Below, piece after piece: positions 26,371 to 36,474 of a stretch of 61,261 bases of DNA. A model generated the notes under the pieces. That model searched no databases, was not told the origin of the DNA, and saw only the letters and a program-made list of their open reading frames with translations. The first letter of the stretch is position 1; every line of letters begins with the position of its first letter. The translations under genes and the position numbers were made by a program. The stretch comes from Prochlorococcus sp. AG-363-C20 (lineage in GTDB: Bacteria; Cyanobacteriota; Cyanobacteriia; PCC-6307; Cyanobiaceae), in the NCBI GenBank assembly GCA_003280295.1, contig QCFI01000009.1:1-61261 (forward strand), given 5' to 3'.

Positions 26371-26729
26371 TTGCTTTGGAAAAAATGACTCATTTGTTCA
26401 ATCCACCCCGCTTTTTGAGCAGGTATTTCTGGGTTTTTTTCAAGTATTTGGCGACCTAGAGGAGTCAGTCTGACTCTTGATGTTAAACCTTGTCCATCGA
26501 CTTCCCTTCTTAGAATTCCAATGATTATTAGCCAGCGAAAGGCTTCTTCTACTGAGGCAGAACGTTTAAACCATATTGATCCGTTTTTTTGGTATTTAGT
26601 TCTTCTTAGGAAAACCTTTTCGGCATTGAGCCCTTTCTCTTGTGCATCTGAATAAAATTTTTTGTTTAAAGGAAGGCATCGAAAAGCTTTGATAGCTCGT
26701 TTGATACTGAGATGATCTATTAGTTCCAT
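26355..26729 (-). CDS. conserved small protein upstream of cobQ, winged-helix-like
   Basis: A 124-residue protein rich in basic residues. The C-terminal two thirds ([39 protein letters not shown]) has the helix-turn-helix-wing spacing of a small DNA-binding domain. No family name is recognised with confidence. It is first in the cobQ-ferredoxin operon with a 16-bp overlap, so a regulatory or accessory role there is possible. Confidence 0.65.
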   Translation of the reverse strand: MELIDHLSIKRAIKAFRCLPLNKKFYSDAQEKGLNAEKVFLRRTKYQKNGSIWFKRSASVEEAFRWLIIIGILRREVDGQGLTSRVRLTPLGRQILEKNPEIPAQKAGWIEQMSHFFQSKWQLW

Positions 26730-26801
26730 CTTGCCTAGATGTTAGTAGTTGCAAGGTGGTGCATCAATGTCAGCCTAAGGGTAATTTGTTGAGGATTACT
26801 A

Positions 26802-27425
26802 GTGTTGATGCTTGCTTCTGCTTCTCGAGCTCGTCATAGCTTGCTTGAGCAGGTTGGAATTGATCATTATGTAATGGCTAGTGGTGTAAATGAAGAAGAT
26901 TTTGAATGTTCTGATGCCTTAAAGCTAGTGGATTCACTTGCTCTGGCTAAGGCTAAGGCTGTTGCTTCAAAGCTCTTTTTGGAACCAGAAGAGTTTTTCT
27001 CACATAAAAAAATTCAATCAGTACTTGGATGCGATTCGGTTTTTGTATTTCAAAATGAGATCTTTGGGAAGCCTCGTGATTTCAATGAGGTGATTGAGCG
27101 TTGGATAAGAATGTCTTCAAATAGTGGAGTTTTGATTACTGGACATGCATTGTTATTTAATCCTTCTTCTTTGGAAGAAAATAAGAAGCTATTTTTTAAT
27201 GGATTGATTCATGAGGTGGTAAAAACAAAGGTTGAGTTTGAAAGTTTGACTAGAAAGGAGATAGAAAATTATGTTTACACTGGTGAGCCATTGCAATGTG
27301 CGGGTGGATTTGCTTTAGAAGGTAAAGGTGTAAATATGATAAATGCGATTGAAGGTTGTTTTAGTAATGTAATAGGGCTTAGCTTGCCTTGGCTAAGAAG
27401 AGCATTTATAAAGGCCGGTATTTGA
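26802..27425 (+). CDS. maf: Maf-family nucleotide pyrophosphatase
   Basis: This enzyme hydrolyses non-canonical nucleoside triphosphates (dTTP/UTP or modified bases) to monophosphates. The N-terminus LMLASASRARHSLLEQVG, the GCDSVFVF segment (about residue 75) and the GEPLQCAGGFALEGKG block near 165 are the Maf signature. At 207 residues it is complete. GTG 26802, TTG 26805 and ATG 26808 are all in frame as starts; the family N-terminus allows any of them. It is divergent from the cobQ operon. Confidence 0.85.
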   Translation: MLMLASASRARHSLLEQVGIDHYVMASGVNEEDFECSDALKLVDSLALAKAKAVASKLFLEPEEFFSHKKIQSVLGCDSVFVFQNEIFGKPRDFNEVIERWIRMSSNSGVLITGHALLFNPSSLEENKKLFFNGLIHEVVKTKVEFESLTRKEIENYVYTGEPLQCAGGFALEGKGVNMINAIEGCFSNVIGLSLPWLRRAFIKAGI

Positions 27426-27534
27426 TATTTCCTTGCATAAAATCACCTTTACTTCTTGAAGTTAGATGTTGTTAGATTAGATAAGACAGTTAATGATTCG
27501 TTTGACTCCTCATATTTAATATGATTTGGGCATT

Positions 27535-27563
27535 AAAAAAGTCCTTGCCAAAGGCAAGGACTT
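27535..27563 (-). terminator. Rho-independent terminator of psbDC
   Basis: A perfect 11-bp stem (AAGTCCTTGCC / GGCAAGGACTT, 27539-27563) with a 3-base loop. On the minus strand it is followed by a run of T, and it lies about 45 bp beyond the psbC stop. Confidence 0.9.
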
Positions 27564-27605
27564 GATTCTCATCTAAAAGTAAGAGAAAGCTTTAGAGAGT
27601 AAAAG

Positions 27606-28988
27606 TTAATCCAAGTCAGGCATTGAGAATACAGGCTCGTTCTTACGATCGATACCTTTTTCAAAGCCAGCGGCAGCAGCACGTGCTCTTCCTGCATGCC
27701 ATAGATGACCAATGAAGGTGAACCAACCAAGGAAGAAGTGTGCTGATGCAAGCCACTGCCTTAGGTTTACAAAGTTAACTGCGTTGGGCTCAGTGATAAT
27801 GCCTCCAACGGAATTAATTGATGCGTTAGGTGCATGAGTCATGTACTCGGCTGCACGACGTACTTGCCAAGGCTGAATATCGTTTTGAATTTTGTCGATA
27901 CTCAATCCATTTGGTCCCCTTAAGGGTTCAAGCCATGGACCTCTGAAATCCCAGAAACGCATGGTTTCTCCTCCAAAGATGATTTCACCAGTTGGAGAAC
28001 GCATCAAGTACTTTCCTAAACCTGTTGGACCCATTGTTGAGCCAACTTTTGCTCCAATCCTTTGGTCTCGAACAAGGAATGTGAAGCTTTGAGCTTGAGA
28101 AGCTTCTGCATTAGTTGGTCCGTAGAACTCTGAAGGATATGCAGTGTTGTTGAACCAAACAAATGTAGAGGCATAGAAGCTCGCTACACACAAACCACCT
28201 AATGCATAAGCTAATAAAGCTTCTCCGTTCCATATAAAAGCTCTACGAGCCCAGCCATATGGTTTGGTTTGCATGTGGAAGTGACCACCTACAAGCTCAA
28301 GAAGAGCAAGGTAATAGTGGCCTCCAACAATGTCTTCCATGGAATTGACCCCAACTAAAGAGCCACCTCCACCCCAAGGAGTTGAGAATAGGTATCCAAG
28401 AATGTCGTTAGGAGCAAGATTTGGAGTTACAAGCCTTACTTCACCACCACCTGGTGCCCATGTGTCATAAACACCTCCTAGGAATTGCCAATTGACAGCA
28501 AAAACTAATGCGCCAAAACCTAGAACAGTCAAATGACGTCCAAGGATTGTTGTCATTTGGTCTTTATCTCGCCAATCAGTAGAGAAGAAAGGAAAAGCTT
28601 CTTCTAATTTTTCAGGGCCTGCAAGTGCATGCCATACACCACCAAATCCAAGCACACCTGCAGCCACAAGGTGTACTACACCTGCTTGGAAAAAAGGAAG
28701 TATGTCTGTGACTTCTCCACCAGGTCCTATGCCGTAACCAAACATGGCCACATGAGGAAGAAGGATAAGACCTTGTTCCCACATTGGTTTATCAAAAGTG
28801 AAGTGACTCACTTCATAGAGGAGCATTGCACCAGCCCAGAACACCATTAGACCGGTGTGGGCGATATGCGCTCCAAGTAGCTTCCCGGAGAGGTTGATCA
28901 TCCGAGCATTGCCTACATACCAGGCGTAACCGGATTCTTCGAGGCTCTGTCCAGGGGCCTTTAGTAAGTTATTAAAGGGCGTTTCCAC
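27606..28988 (-). CDS. psbC: photosystem II CP43 chlorophyll protein
   Basis: CP43 is the core antenna of photosystem II, a six-helix thylakoid protein with a large lumenal loop. The sequence has [76 protein letters not shown] (Mn-ligand region, GGE) and the terminal [19 protein letters not shown]. The start is the GTG at 28988 ([14 protein letters not shown]), overlapping psbD by 17 bp, as in other cyanobacteria. An upstream ATG in frame would give an implausible extension inside psbD. The gene is co-transcribed with psbD. Confidence 0.97.
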   Translation of the reverse strand: METPFNNLLKAPGQSLEESGYAWYVGNARMINLSGKLLGAHIAHTGLMVFWAGAMLLYEVSHFTFDKPMWEQGLILLPHVAMFGYGIGPGGEVTDILPFFQAGVVHLVAAGVLGFGGVWHALAGPEKLEEAFPFFSTDWRDKDQMTTILGRHLTVLGFGALVFAVNWQFLGGVYDTWAPGGGEVRLVTPNLAPNDILGYLFSTPWGGGGSLVGVNSMEDIVGGHYYLALLELVGGHFHMQTKPYGWARRAFIWNGEALLAYALGGLCVASFYASTFVWFNNTAYPSEFYGPTNAEASQAQSFTFLVRDQRIGAKVGSTMGPTGLGKYLMRSPTGEIIFGGETMRFWDFRGPWLEPLRGPNGLSIDKIQNDIQPWQVRRAAEYMTHAPNASINSVGGIITEPNAVNFVNLRQWLASAHFFLGWFTFIGHLWHAGRARAAAAGFEKGIDRKNEPVFSMPDLD

Positions 28989-30048
28989 GTGGGAGTACCT
29001 CCTCAGGGAATACAAAGTTTTCGTGTGGCTGGTCGGCTGATGCCATCCAGGCACGCATACCTTCATTCAAAAGAATGTTCTTGGTGTAGAACGTTTCAAA
29101 TTCAGGGTCCTCAGCAGCACGGATCTCTTGACTAACAAAGTCGTAAGCACGCAGATTGAGTGCAAGACCTACGATTCCGATAGAAGGTGCCCACATACCC
29201 ATAACGGGTACTAACAACATGAAGAAGTGCAAGAAGCGCTTGTTTGAAAAAGCTATACCGAAAATCTGACTCCAGAAGCGGTTAGCTGTGACCATCGAAT
29301 AGGTCTCTTCTTCTTGTGTTGGATCAAAACCTCTGAATGTTGTGCTTTGAGCCTTAGGTCCAGAGAATGAGGTTGTGTCTTCATAGAGCGTGTTCTGAAC
29401 TGTTGCTCCGTGAATAGCGCATAGAAGTGCACCCCCAAGAATTCCTGCAACACCCATCATGTGAAATGGATTAAGTGTCCAGTTATGGAATCCTTGAATG
29501 AAGAGAATGAAACGGAAAATTGCGGCTACTCCAAAAGAAGGAGCAAAGAACCAGCTGTGCTGGCCGAGCGGGTACATCAGAAAAACACTGAGGAATACCG
29601 CAATCGGAGCAGAAAATGCTAGTGCGTTGTAAGGACGTAAACCGAGAAGACGAGCAATCTCGAACTGACGCAACATGAAGCCGATCAGTGAGAATGTGCC
29701 ATGGAGGGCAACAAAGTTCCAGAGCCCGCCAAGCTGACACCAGCGCACAAAATCGCCCTGAGCCTCTGGGCCCCAAAGCAACATCAGACTGTGACCCATA
29801 GCGTCGCCAGGGGTACTAACAGCGGCAGTAAGGAAATTTGCTCCTTCCAAATAGGAGCTGGCAATACCGTGGGTATACCAGGAAGTTACAAATGTGGTTC
29901 CTACGAACCAGCCACCTATTGCCAAATAGGCAGTGGGGAATAAAAGAATGCCGGACCAGCCAACAAATACGAATCGGTCGCGCTTTAGCCAGTCATCGAG
30001 GGTGTCAAACCAACCTCGACCCTGCGCGCTACCTACAGCGATCGTCAT
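28972..30048 (-). CDS. psbD: photosystem II D2 reaction-centre protein
   Basis: D2 pairs with D1 to bind the P680 chlorophylls, pheophytin and QA. The chosen ATG at 30048 gives the standard [20 protein letters not shown]-terminus and 358 residues. Five transmembrane helices are visible, with [20 protein letters not shown] (fourth helix, iron ligand His), the [17 protein letters not shown] region and the terminal [15 protein letters not shown] 15-codon upstream extension is open but not homologous. It forms the psbDC operon. Confidence 0.97.
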   Translation of the reverse strand: MTIAVGSAQGRGWFDTLDDWLKRDRFVFVGWSGILLFPTAYLAIGGWFVGTTFVTSWYTHGIASSYLEGANFLTAAVSTPGDAMGHSLMLLWGPEAQGDFVRWCQLGGLWNFVALHGTFSLIGFMLRQFEIARLLGLRPYNALAFSAPIAVFLSVFLMYPLGQHSWFFAPSFGVAAIFRFILFIQGFHNWTLNPFHMMGVAGILGGALLCAIHGATVQNTLYEDTTSFSGPKAQSTTFRGFDPTQEEETYSMVTANRFWSQIFGIAFSNKRFLHFFMLLVPVMGMWAPSIGIVGLALNLRAYDFVSQEIRAAEDPEFETFYTKNILLNEGMRAWMASADQPHENFVFPEEVLPRGNAL

Positions 30049-30228
30049 GGAGTAAACGTTGCTGAGCTTTGGGATACCGAGAGACTTTAACAATGCCTAT
30101 GCATTCTTTGGGGAAATATTTCTTTTATCTGAAACCCCTTGTATTGCTTGTTGACTTAATTATTGCTTCTAATGGATCGTTTGCCATAGTGCAAACTCCA
30201 ATATTGGGCCTCTCTTTGGGATTGATTT

Positions 30229-30804
30229 ATGACGAATGAACTGAAGGAGAGCTCTAATTCTGTCCAAAAAGACCAAGACTTCCTGGAGCAAATTGTTACT
30301 GGTTCTCGCCGCGTTTCAAATTATCTTCTTGCTTCATTGGTCTCGATTGGAGGAATTGGCTTTTTGCTTGCCTCACTTTCAAGTTATTTAGGAACAGATC
30401 TTTTACCTCTTGGACATCCTGGAAGTTTTATTTTTGTACCTCAGGGTTTGATCATGGGCCTTTATGGAATAGCAGCATTTTTGTTGTCTTTATACCTTTG
30501 GCTTAATATTTTGGTCGATTTTGGTTCTGGTAGGAATATCTTTGATAAGAAAAAAGGCACATTGTTGGTTACTCGAAGAACATTGTTCAAGGAGTTTAAT
30601 GTGGAGATCCCTTTGAAAGATGTGAAAGCGGTCAAATTAGAAATTAAAGAAGGAATAAACCCAAACCGTAGAATTACTTTACGAATCCAAGGTAGGAAAG
30701 ATCTACCTTTGTCGAGTGTGGGGAAGCTCCCTAAATTGGCTGAACTAGAGAAAGAAGGCGCTCAATTGGCAAGATTTCTCAATGTAAATCTAGAGGGGAT
30801 TTGA
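30229..30804 (+). CDS. ycf4: photosystem I assembly protein Ycf4
   Basis: Ycf4 is a thylakoid protein needed for assembly of photosystem I. The 191-residue length and layout fit: the [18 protein letters not shown] opening, two membrane helices (about residues 28-50 and 72-95), [24 protein letters not shown] and the charged stromal-side domain ([16 protein letters not shown]). It is divergent from psbD and ends overlapping the TTG start of the cyclophilin gene. Confidence 0.95.
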   Translation: MTNELKESSNSVQKDQDFLEQIVTGSRRVSNYLLASLVSIGGIGFLLASLSSYLGTDLLPLGHPGSFIFVPQGLIMGLYGIAAFLLSLYLWLNILVDFGSGRNIFDKKKGTLLVTRRTLFKEFNVEIPLKDVKAVKLEIKEGINPNRRITLRIQGRKDLPLSSVGKLPKLAELEKEGAQLARFLNVNLEGI

Positions 30805-31517
30805 GAAATAATTTGAATAAATCACTAAGTTTAGGTTCAAGAAAATTGTTGAATTCTACTTGGCCTTTTTTTCTTCTCCTTCCTTTATTTTTCAGTTGCG
30901 GTAAGAAGCCTCAAGAAAATATTCAATCTGTTTGTTCAGTTAATAATAGAACTTGTCTTGAGGGCAAAGCGATCATAACTATAACAACTAACCGTGGAAC
31001 TATAACTTTGGAACTAGATGGTGATAGCGCTCCGATAACTTCAGGAAATTTCTTGGATTTGGTTAATAAAGGTGTCTATGAAAGGACGGTTTTTCATAGA
31101 ATTATAAAAACTCCTTTCCCATTTGTAATTCAAGGTGGGGATCCCTTATCTAAGGATCCTAAAACTAACAAAATTAATTATGGAAGAGGCACTTTTATTG
31201 ATCCTATAAGTGGAGAGGTGCAGTTTATCCCTTTAGAAATTAAGCTTAAAAATGAAAATGTGCCTAGATATAATCAATTGATAAATCATCCCAGTGAATT
31301 ATCTGAGTTGCAACTTCTTCATCAAAGAGGTTCTATTGCTATGGCGCGCTCACAGTCTCTTAACTCTGCAAGTGCTCAATTCTATATAGCATTAAAACCA
31401 TTGCCAGAATTAGATGGTCGGTTCTCAGTTTTCGGAAAAATCATAAAGGGTCTGGATGTTTTAGATAGCCTTGAGGAGGGTGATATTATTCTCAAAACTA
31501 ATTTATTAAAAAAATAA
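30801..31517 (+). CDS. lipoprotein-like cyclophilin-type peptidyl-prolyl isomerase
   Basis: A cis-trans prolyl isomerase of the cyclophilin fold. The N-terminus has a hydrophobic signal ([13 protein letters not shown]) whose Cys33 could be a lipidated residue, although the -3 to -1 residues FFS are unusual for a lipobox. The catalytic core shows [19 protein letters not shown] (about residue 88), VIQGGDP, a [20 protein letters not shown] region (Gln and Phe of the active site) and [10 protein letters not shown]. It starts at TTG 30801, overlapping ycf4 by 4 bp (30801-30804), so the two are coupled. It likely acts outside the cytoplasm. Confidence 0.85.
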   Translation: MRNNLNKSLSLGSRKLLNSTWPFFLLLPLFFSCGKKPQENIQSVCSVNNRTCLEGKAIITITTNRGTITLELDGDSAPITSGNFLDLVNKGVYERTVFHRIIKTPFPFVIQGGDPLSKDPKTNKINYGRGTFIDPISGEVQFIPLEIKLKNENVPRYNQLINHPSELSELQLLHQRGSIAMARSQSLNSASAQFYIALKPLPELDGRFSVFGKIIKGLDVLDSLEEGDIILKTNLLKK

Positions 31518-31529
31518 ATAATTTATATC

Positions 31530-32060
31530 TCAAGTAGTTAATCTTCCCTCGCCTGAAGAGGCCTTTAATATTTCAGTGTTTACCCCCGAGGCTCTTTCAA
31601 GAGCGACCTTTCCGGTTCGAGCTATTTCTAAAATCCCATAAGGAGTGAGTAATTTCTCAAGAGCTACAAGCTTCCCAGGGTCACCAACAACCTCAAGTGT
31701 GAGTGCTTCATCTGCGACATCGACAACTTTGGCTCTGAAAACTTGCACTAAATCCAATATCACACTTCTTTGAGTTGCTTTTGCTGAGACCTTGAGCAGC
31801 ATTAGTTCACGTTCAACGGCGGGAAGACTTGTGAGATCTAAGACTTGAAGGATGTTCACTAATTTGTCAAGTTGCTTTGTCATTTGCTGAAGAGTTTGAT
31901 CATCTCCTTCAACAACCATGGTTAGTCTTGATTGCCCTTTTGTTTCTGCTGGGCCAACAGCAAGACTGTCGATATTGAAGCCCCTTCGCGCAAAGAGGCC
32001 TGCAATCCTGCTAAGGGCTCCTGATTCGTCTTCAACTACTACTGAAAGTGTGTGCTTCAT
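31530..32060 (-). CDS. ilvH: acetolactate synthase small (regulatory) subunit
   Basis: The regulatory subunit of acetohydroxyacid synthase, the first step of Val/Leu/Ile synthesis; it binds valine through its ACT domain. The N-terminal [36 protein letters not shown] (ACT) and ERELMLLKV are diagnostic. It is full length at 176 residues. It overlaps the upstream hydrolase gene by 4 bp (ATGA), and its end faces the cyclophilin gene with a 12-bp gap. Confidence 0.93.
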   Translation of the reverse strand: MKHTLSVVVEDESGALSRIAGLFARRGFNIDSLAVGPAETKGQSRLTMVVEGDDQTLQQMTKQLDKLVNILQVLDLTSLPAVERELMLLKVSAKATQRSVILDLVQVFRAKVVDVADEALTLEVVGDPGKLVALEKLLTPYGILEIARTGKVALERASGVNTEILKASSGEGRLTT

Positions 32061-33082
32061 GCTTGTTTTTGATCGACTACCAAGCTAGTAGCTAGCCAGT
32101 TCAGGACAATCTGATTGAATTGAATTGGCGATTCGTCGTGAGGACAATGACCAGTTTCATCTATTACAAATAAATCAAGCCAAGGATGAATTTTTACTAG
32201 CTGTTTTCCTATCATTAAGGGTACTAAGTTGTCTTGTCTTCCCCATAGAAGCAGAATTGGGGAATGCGTACTTCTTCTTGATATTTGACTAAGTAATACT
32301 GGCGCAGTTATTTCTCTTTTACGAGTTGCCATTCCTATACACATGCTCCTCAATACCCTGGCTGCTGTTTTTTTCTTGGCAGGTTTTGTGATAAGCCTTT
32401 GCAGTTCTTTGTCAGACTTAATAGAAGAATGATATGCCGCTTGGAGAGCTGTTTTGATAATCACAGTGCGAGAAACCAAAGGCACCAAAATTTCTAGAGG
32501 TAGAATATGAAAAAAGATTTTTACTAAAAAATTACGTATTTCACCCCACCATAGGGTGCGAGAGGAAATAGTTGGCTGCATAAGTGCAGGATCTGGTAAA
32601 GGAGATGCTATTACTGCAGAAACAAGCTCTGGTTTAAAAAAAAGTGTAGTGAGAGCAATAAGACTTCCAAGTGAGTTGCCAATTATTACCGCTGCTCCAT
32701 GTTCCCTAGTCTTTACTACTTGCTCTAGAAATGCTGCAACTTGTTCTGCCCAAATTTGATTGTCTAGTTTGGGGACTTTTTTTTGACTTGGTTGTTCAGA
32801 TTCCCCGAATCCAATGAGATCTAGTCCATAAACGCAGAAACCAGAAGCTGCTAATGGAGCAGCATTATGACGCCAGTGAGAACTACTTGCTCCAAACCCA
32901 TGTAATAAAAGTAGAGGCTTTTGATTATCTCTCCCTAAAACTCGCCAGTGGCAACGAATGCCTTCCCAATACCATTGTTTTGCTTCGCCCCATTCTGAGC
33001 CATCTTTAGAGATGAACTCACTTGAAGATTTTGTGACAGATTTATCCAAAGAAAATTGAAAGAATCTATTTCCAACTATCAA
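32057..33082 (-). CDS. alpha/beta hydrolase, chlorophyll-dephytylase-like
   Basis: A 341-residue serine hydrolase. The oxyanion region is [16 protein letters not shown] (about residue 58), the nucleophile elbow is [12 protein letters not shown], and the catalytic His lies in [12 protein letters not shown] near the C-terminus. The HGFGASxxHWR motif is shared with plant pheophytinase/chlorophyll dephytylase, and cyanobacterial relatives act on chlorophyll or related esters. That substrate is inference. Its ATG start overlaps the start of the divergent trm1 gene by 27 bp and its end overlaps ilvH by 4 bp. Confidence 0.8.
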   Translation of the reverse strand: MIVGNRFFQFSLDKSVTKSSSEFISKDGSEWGEAKQWYWEGIRCHWRVLGRDNQKPLLLLHGFGASSSHWRHNAAPLAASGFCVYGLDLIGFGESEQPSQKKVPKLDNQIWAEQVAAFLEQVVKTREHGAAVIIGNSLGSLIALTTLFFKPELVSAVIASPLPDPALMQPTISSRTLWWGEIRNFLVKIFFHILPLEILVPLVSRTVIIKTALQAAYHSSIKSDKELQRLITKPAKKKTAARVLRSMCIGMATRKREITAPVLLSQISRRSTHSPILLLWGRQDNLVPLMIGKQLVKIHPWLDLFVIDETGHCPHDESPIQFNQIVLNWLATSLVVDQKQA

Positions 33083-34252
33083 GAAGGTTATGCATCTTTA
33101 GATCCTGGTGCTGGCTTTTTCCGCCCAGATTCAATTCTGGCTAGAGATTTTTCTGTTTTAACTGCTGCTTTGCAGTTTTATGAAAACAAGGGGAGGAAAT
33201 CTCTTCGATGGTTAGATCTAATGTCTGGCTGTGGAATTCGTTCTTTAAGGTGGGGACTTGAAGCAGGTGGTCCTGAAGATAAGCGAGAAAGCTCCTTAAA
33301 GGATTTGGAAATTTGGGTTAATGATGCTGATATTGATCGCTGCAAGTTGATCAATACCAACTTGCAGCCTCTTTTGAAGAAAGAAATTTCATTGTTTTTT
33401 AAAAATGATTTAGCAGAGGACTTACTTGCACGTTCATATCTGGATAAGTGTTTTTTTGACTTAGTAGACCTGGATTGTTTTGGTTGTCCAAATTCTTTAC
33501 TTCAGCCTTTGATGCGAGTCTTAGCCTTTGATGGAATATTGATCCTTTCAAGTACTGATGGACGTTCAACAACAGGCCATGATGATATAGGCGCTATCAG
33601 AAGTCTTTCTGCTTCAGTTCGAACTCATCCTGCAAGTTGGGAGATTGCTCTCCGACTTCAATTAGCTGCAATTGCTCGTCAAGCTTGGTTGTTAGGCCGT
33701 GGTCTGGAACCACTAACTTGTTTTAGTGATGGGCGAACGTTCCGGATTTTTGTTCGGTTTAGGAGAAATTTAGTTCAAGATGAAGAGACTCAAATAGGCT
33801 TCCTTTCTCGATGTGAGATGTGCGGAGCGCAATCATCACAGACTCTTATTAAACTTAGTGAGTGGAAAAAGTGTTTATGCAAAAGTGGTTCAGCTCGTTT
33901 GTCTATTAGCGGCCCTCTGTGGTTAGGACCACTTCAATCACCTAATTTCTTAATTGTTATTAAGCATCTTGCACAGCAATTAACAATTCCTATCGCTGAT
34001 CGAAGTGAGAAATTGATTGACCGATTGCAATCTGATCAGGGATTACCAATTTTTTCTTGGTCTACTCATGAATTAGCTAGCCGTCTCCCTTTAGAGGCGC
34101 CACCAAAACTTCGTTCGATGATCAGGTGTTTAAAGCAAGAAGGTTATCAAGCTTTTGCAAATGGAATTGTCCCTGGACATTTTCGAACAAATGCTTCGAT
34201 TGGAGAGCTGTTAAGAATTTGCGAGGAAAAGTTCTTTCAGGGCTTTAAATAG
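33056..34252 (+). CDS. trm1: tRNA (guanine26-N2)-dimethyltransferase Trm1
   Basis: Trm1 dimethylates G26 of tRNA; it occurs in archaea, eukaryotes and a few bacteria, including picocyanobacteria. The sequence shows PGAGFFRPDSILARDFSVLT, SAM-binding WLDLMSGCGIRSLRWGLEAG (about residue 53), the DLDCFGCPNSLLQP catalytic motif (about 140), LSSTDGRSTTG and a zinc-finger-like CEMCGAQ...C region near residue 260. The only in-frame starts are TTG codons; TTG 33056 gives the full N-terminus and makes a divergent overlap with the hydrolase gene. Confidence 0.88.
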   Translation: MKESISNYQEGYASLDPGAGFFRPDSILARDFSVLTAALQFYENKGRKSLRWLDLMSGCGIRSLRWGLEAGGPEDKRESSLKDLEIWVNDADIDRCKLINTNLQPLLKKEISLFFKNDLAEDLLARSYLDKCFFDLVDLDCFGCPNSLLQPLMRVLAFDGILILSSTDGRSTTGHDDIGAIRSLSASVRTHPASWEIALRLQLAAIARQAWLLGRGLEPLTCFSDGRTFRIFVRFRRNLVQDEETQIGFLSRCEMCGAQSSQTLIKLSEWKKCLCKSGSARLSISGPLWLGPLQSPNFLIVIKHLAQQLTIPIADRSEKLIDRLQSDQGLPIFSWSTHELASRLPLEAPPKLRSMIRCLKQEGYQAFANGIVPGHFRTNASIGELLRICEEKFFQGFK

Positions 34253-34274
34253 GGTGGTGTAATTTCCTATTGGT

Positions 34275-34373
34275 ATGGCTTCAGAGATTTTTGGCATTGC
34301 AGCAGTCTTTTGGGTGCTAATACCTTTAGGACTTGCAGGTGGCGCACTTTTGTTAAAACTGCAAGATTCTTGA
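34275..34373 (+). CDS. petM: cytochrome b6f complex subunit PetM
   Basis: A 32-residue single-helix subunit of the cytochrome b6f complex. It reads [20 protein letters not shown], then [12 protein letters not shown]. The length, the single hydrophobic helix and the position just before ycf39 all match PetM of marine cyanobacteria. Confidence 0.88.
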   Translation: MASEIFGIAAVFWVLIPLGLAGGALLLKLQDS

Positions 34374-34414
34374 GGCGCTGACCCTTTGATCTCCTCCTTA
34401 GGCTCTTTTTTTGA

Positions 34415-35395
34415 ATGACAAAACCTATGCAGGTACTGGTGATTGGTGGGACCGGTACGCTTGGACGGCAAATTGCAAAAACTGCTATTGATGCTGGCCA
34501 TCAAGTGCGTTGTATGGTTCGAACCCCTCGTAAAGCGGCTTTTCTGCAAGAGTGGGGGTGCGAGATAGTTCAAGGTGATTTGCTTGATCCAGAAAGCCTT
34601 GATTATGCTTTGCTGGATATTGACTCCATGATTGATTCGGCAACTAGCCGTCCAGAAGATCCTAAAAGTGTATATGAAACAGATTGGGAGGGTAAGCTTA
34701 ATCTTTATAGAGCATGTGATAAATCAGGGGTTAAAAGAGTTATCTTTCTTTCTTTACTTTCAGCAGAGAAATATAGGAATGTACCTTTAATGGATATTAA
34801 ATATTGTACGGAATGTCTGTTGAAAGAATCAACTTTGGACTATACAATTTTGCAAGGTGTGGCTTTTATGCAAGGTTTAATAAGTCAATATGCTATTCCA
34901 ATTTTAGAAAGTCAAAATGTATGGCTTAGTCAAACACCTGCAGAGATTGCTTATATGAACACCCAGGATATGGCTCGCTTTGCTGTAGCTGCTTTAGTGC
35001 AATCATCAACGATAAAAAAAAGCTTCCCAGTGGTTGGGCCAAGAGCCTGGAAAGCCGAGGAAATTGTCAAATTGTGTGAAAAAATTTGCGACAAAACAAA
35101 ACCATCCAAAATTTTGAAGGTGTCACCATTTCTTATAGAAACTGGGAAAGCTCTTGTTTCCTTTTTTGAGGACTCTTTAAATGTTCTTGATCGACTAGCT
35201 TTTTCGGAAGTGACAGGAGGTGGAGTAATTCTTAATGCTCCGATGGAAGAAACTTATAAAATCTTTGGCTTGGACCCTGCAAACACATCCACTCTAGAAA
35301 CTTATTTAGAGGAGTATTATTCGATAATTATGAAGCGTATAAGTGAATTAAATATAGATGTAGATAAAGAAGAGAAAAAAAGGGTTCCGTTTTGA
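34415..35395 (+). CDS. ycf39: Ycf39-type NAD(P)-binding photosystem II assembly factor
   Basis: An atypical short-chain dehydrogenase of the Ycf39/HCF244 family, which helps D1 synthesis and chlorophyll delivery during photosystem II assembly. The Rossmann motif MQVLVIGGTGTLGRQIAK (residues 5-22), MVRTPRKAAFLQEWGCE, VQGDLLDPESL and RVIFLSLLSAEKYRNVPL are visible. At 326 residues it is full length. ATG 34415 and ATG 34427 are both possible; the second matches the family N-terminus more closely. It follows petM. Confidence 0.88.
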   Translation: MTKPMQVLVIGGTGTLGRQIAKTAIDAGHQVRCMVRTPRKAAFLQEWGCEIVQGDLLDPESLDYALLDIDSMIDSATSRPEDPKSVYETDWEGKLNLYRACDKSGVKRVIFLSLLSAEKYRNVPLMDIKYCTECLLKESTLDYTILQGVAFMQGLISQYAIPILESQNVWLSQTPAEIAYMNTQDMARFAVAALVQSSTIKKSFPVVGPRAWKAEEIVKLCEKICDKTKPSKILKVSPFLIETGKALVSFFEDSLNVLDRLAFSEVTGGGVILNAPMEETYKIFGLDPANTSTLETYLEEYYSIIMKRISELNIDVDKEEKKRVPF

Positions 35396-35462
35396 TTCTC
35401 AAGACAACCTAGCAAAGTCATGGTTCAGATGTACTATTAGTCTGTTCTGCCTTTGTTGCTCG

Positions 35463-35678
35463 ATGTCCATTGTTCAAATTAAGAATCTGAATAGAAGATT
35501 GGAAAATCTATCTATTGAAGCGACAGATGAACTGAATAAGGTATGTGGCAATGAACTATGGCGAAGTATTGGATTTGATGCTTTTGACGGACTTTTTGAT
35601 GTCGAACTTAGGGCTAAAGCTAATTATTACTATGGACAGTGGCAAACGGTTCGAGAGCTTCAGGAGGTATTGAGTTAA
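35463..35678 (+). CDS. small hypothetical protein
   Basis: A 71-residue soluble helical protein (IKNLNRRLENLSIEATDELN, then GFDAFDGLFDVELRAKANYY). No known domain; the length, codon usage and clean ATG suggest a real gene shared among picocyanobacteria. It stands alone between ycf39 and the IF-1 gene. Confidence 0.6.
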   Translation: MSIVQIKNLNRRLENLSIEATDELNKVCGNELWRSIGFDAFDGLFDVELRAKANYYYGQWQTVRELQEVLS

Positions 35679-35922
35679 TGGCTTGTGTCAACAGTTTTGC
35701 TTTGTGGTGAGCTTTAAAGCAGGGATTTTGCAAATAAAGTTTGGGTAAAAATGAAACCTAGATTGCTCGCTGTATCATTCGATTGATATTGACTAAAAGG
35801 AAGTTGGAGCTTCTGGAATAACTTTAGAGGGTCTCATTGATGAATTCTCAAGATTGTTGTTGTTAAATATTGATCCTCGGCAACTAGAATTTGTTTAACT
35901 TTAAATTTTATGGTTCAAAAGA

Positions 35923-36192
35923 ATGATTGAAACTTCGGGTGTGATTGAGAAGGAACAGGGCAACGGTTTCTATCTGGTCACACTTGAGCAACCTGCTGGC
36001 CATCAGTGCTTGTGCAGGGCGGCTGGCAAGCTCACAAAGTTTCGAATTAAATTGCTAGCAGGAGATAAGGTGCTTGTGGAAATAAGCCCTTATGATTTGA
36101 CTAGGGGCAGGATTACCTATAGAGAGCGCAATACTGGTTCCCCTGGTGGAAGACCTGGAGGAAATCGTCCTGGAGGGCCTAGGCGGCGTTGA
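35923..36192 (+). CDS. infA: IF-1-like translation initiation factor with basic Gly/Pro tail
   Basis: An S1/OB-fold protein of 89 residues. Residues 1-70 carry the IF-1 features: TSGVIEKEQGNGFYLVTLE, LTKFRIKLLAGDKVLVEISP and YDLTRGRITYRERN. It differs from canonical IF-1: the MAKED opening is absent and the ENGH-type loop is QPAGHQCLCRAAGK with two Cys. A Gly/Arg/Pro-rich tail of about 19 residues (SPGGRPGGNRPGGPRRR) follows. It may be a second, RNA-chaperone-like IF-1 paralogue; the canonical gene would be elsewhere. Confidence 0.75.
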   Translation: MIETSGVIEKEQGNGFYLVTLEQPAGHQCLCRAAGKLTKFRIKLLAGDKVLVEISPYDLTRGRITYRERNTGSPGGRPGGNRPGGPRRR

Positions 36193-36410
36193 CCTTAACC
36201 CTCGCTATTAATAATGCTTTCTTCTTTGTACAAGTATTAAATTCAATTGATTGAGGACTTCCTTGTTTACTTATTTATTTAGGAGATGAATTATCGTTGA
36301 TTATTTAAGTATGGTAGAAATAAATTTTCTGAATTTTTTAATGGTTTTTTTGGGTTGATTTATGAGGCTTAACCTTGGTTAGATTAGAAGCAAATCGATA
36401 CTTGATAAAA

Positions 36411-36432
36411 TACCTTTAAAGCCTTAAAGGTA
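36411..36432 (-). terminator. probable terminator beyond the 36475-36789 gene
   Basis: A 9-bp perfect stem TACCTTTAA / TTAAAGGTA with an AGCC loop. On the minus strand it is followed by ATTTTATC. It lies between the IF-1 gene and the convergent hypothetical gene and could serve both. Confidence 0.5.
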
Positions 36433-36474
36433 AAGAAAAAATTAAAAAAATTCTTGCATGAAATAAGGATTATT

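Noticed and set aside
28989-29066. Longer psbC start upstream of the GTG
   Set aside because: It would extend CP43 with residues encoded inside psbD; the GTG at 28988 matches the established overlap.
34211-34573. 120-codon minus-strand frame
   Set aside because: It lies across petM and the start of ycf39, both clearly coding on the plus strand.
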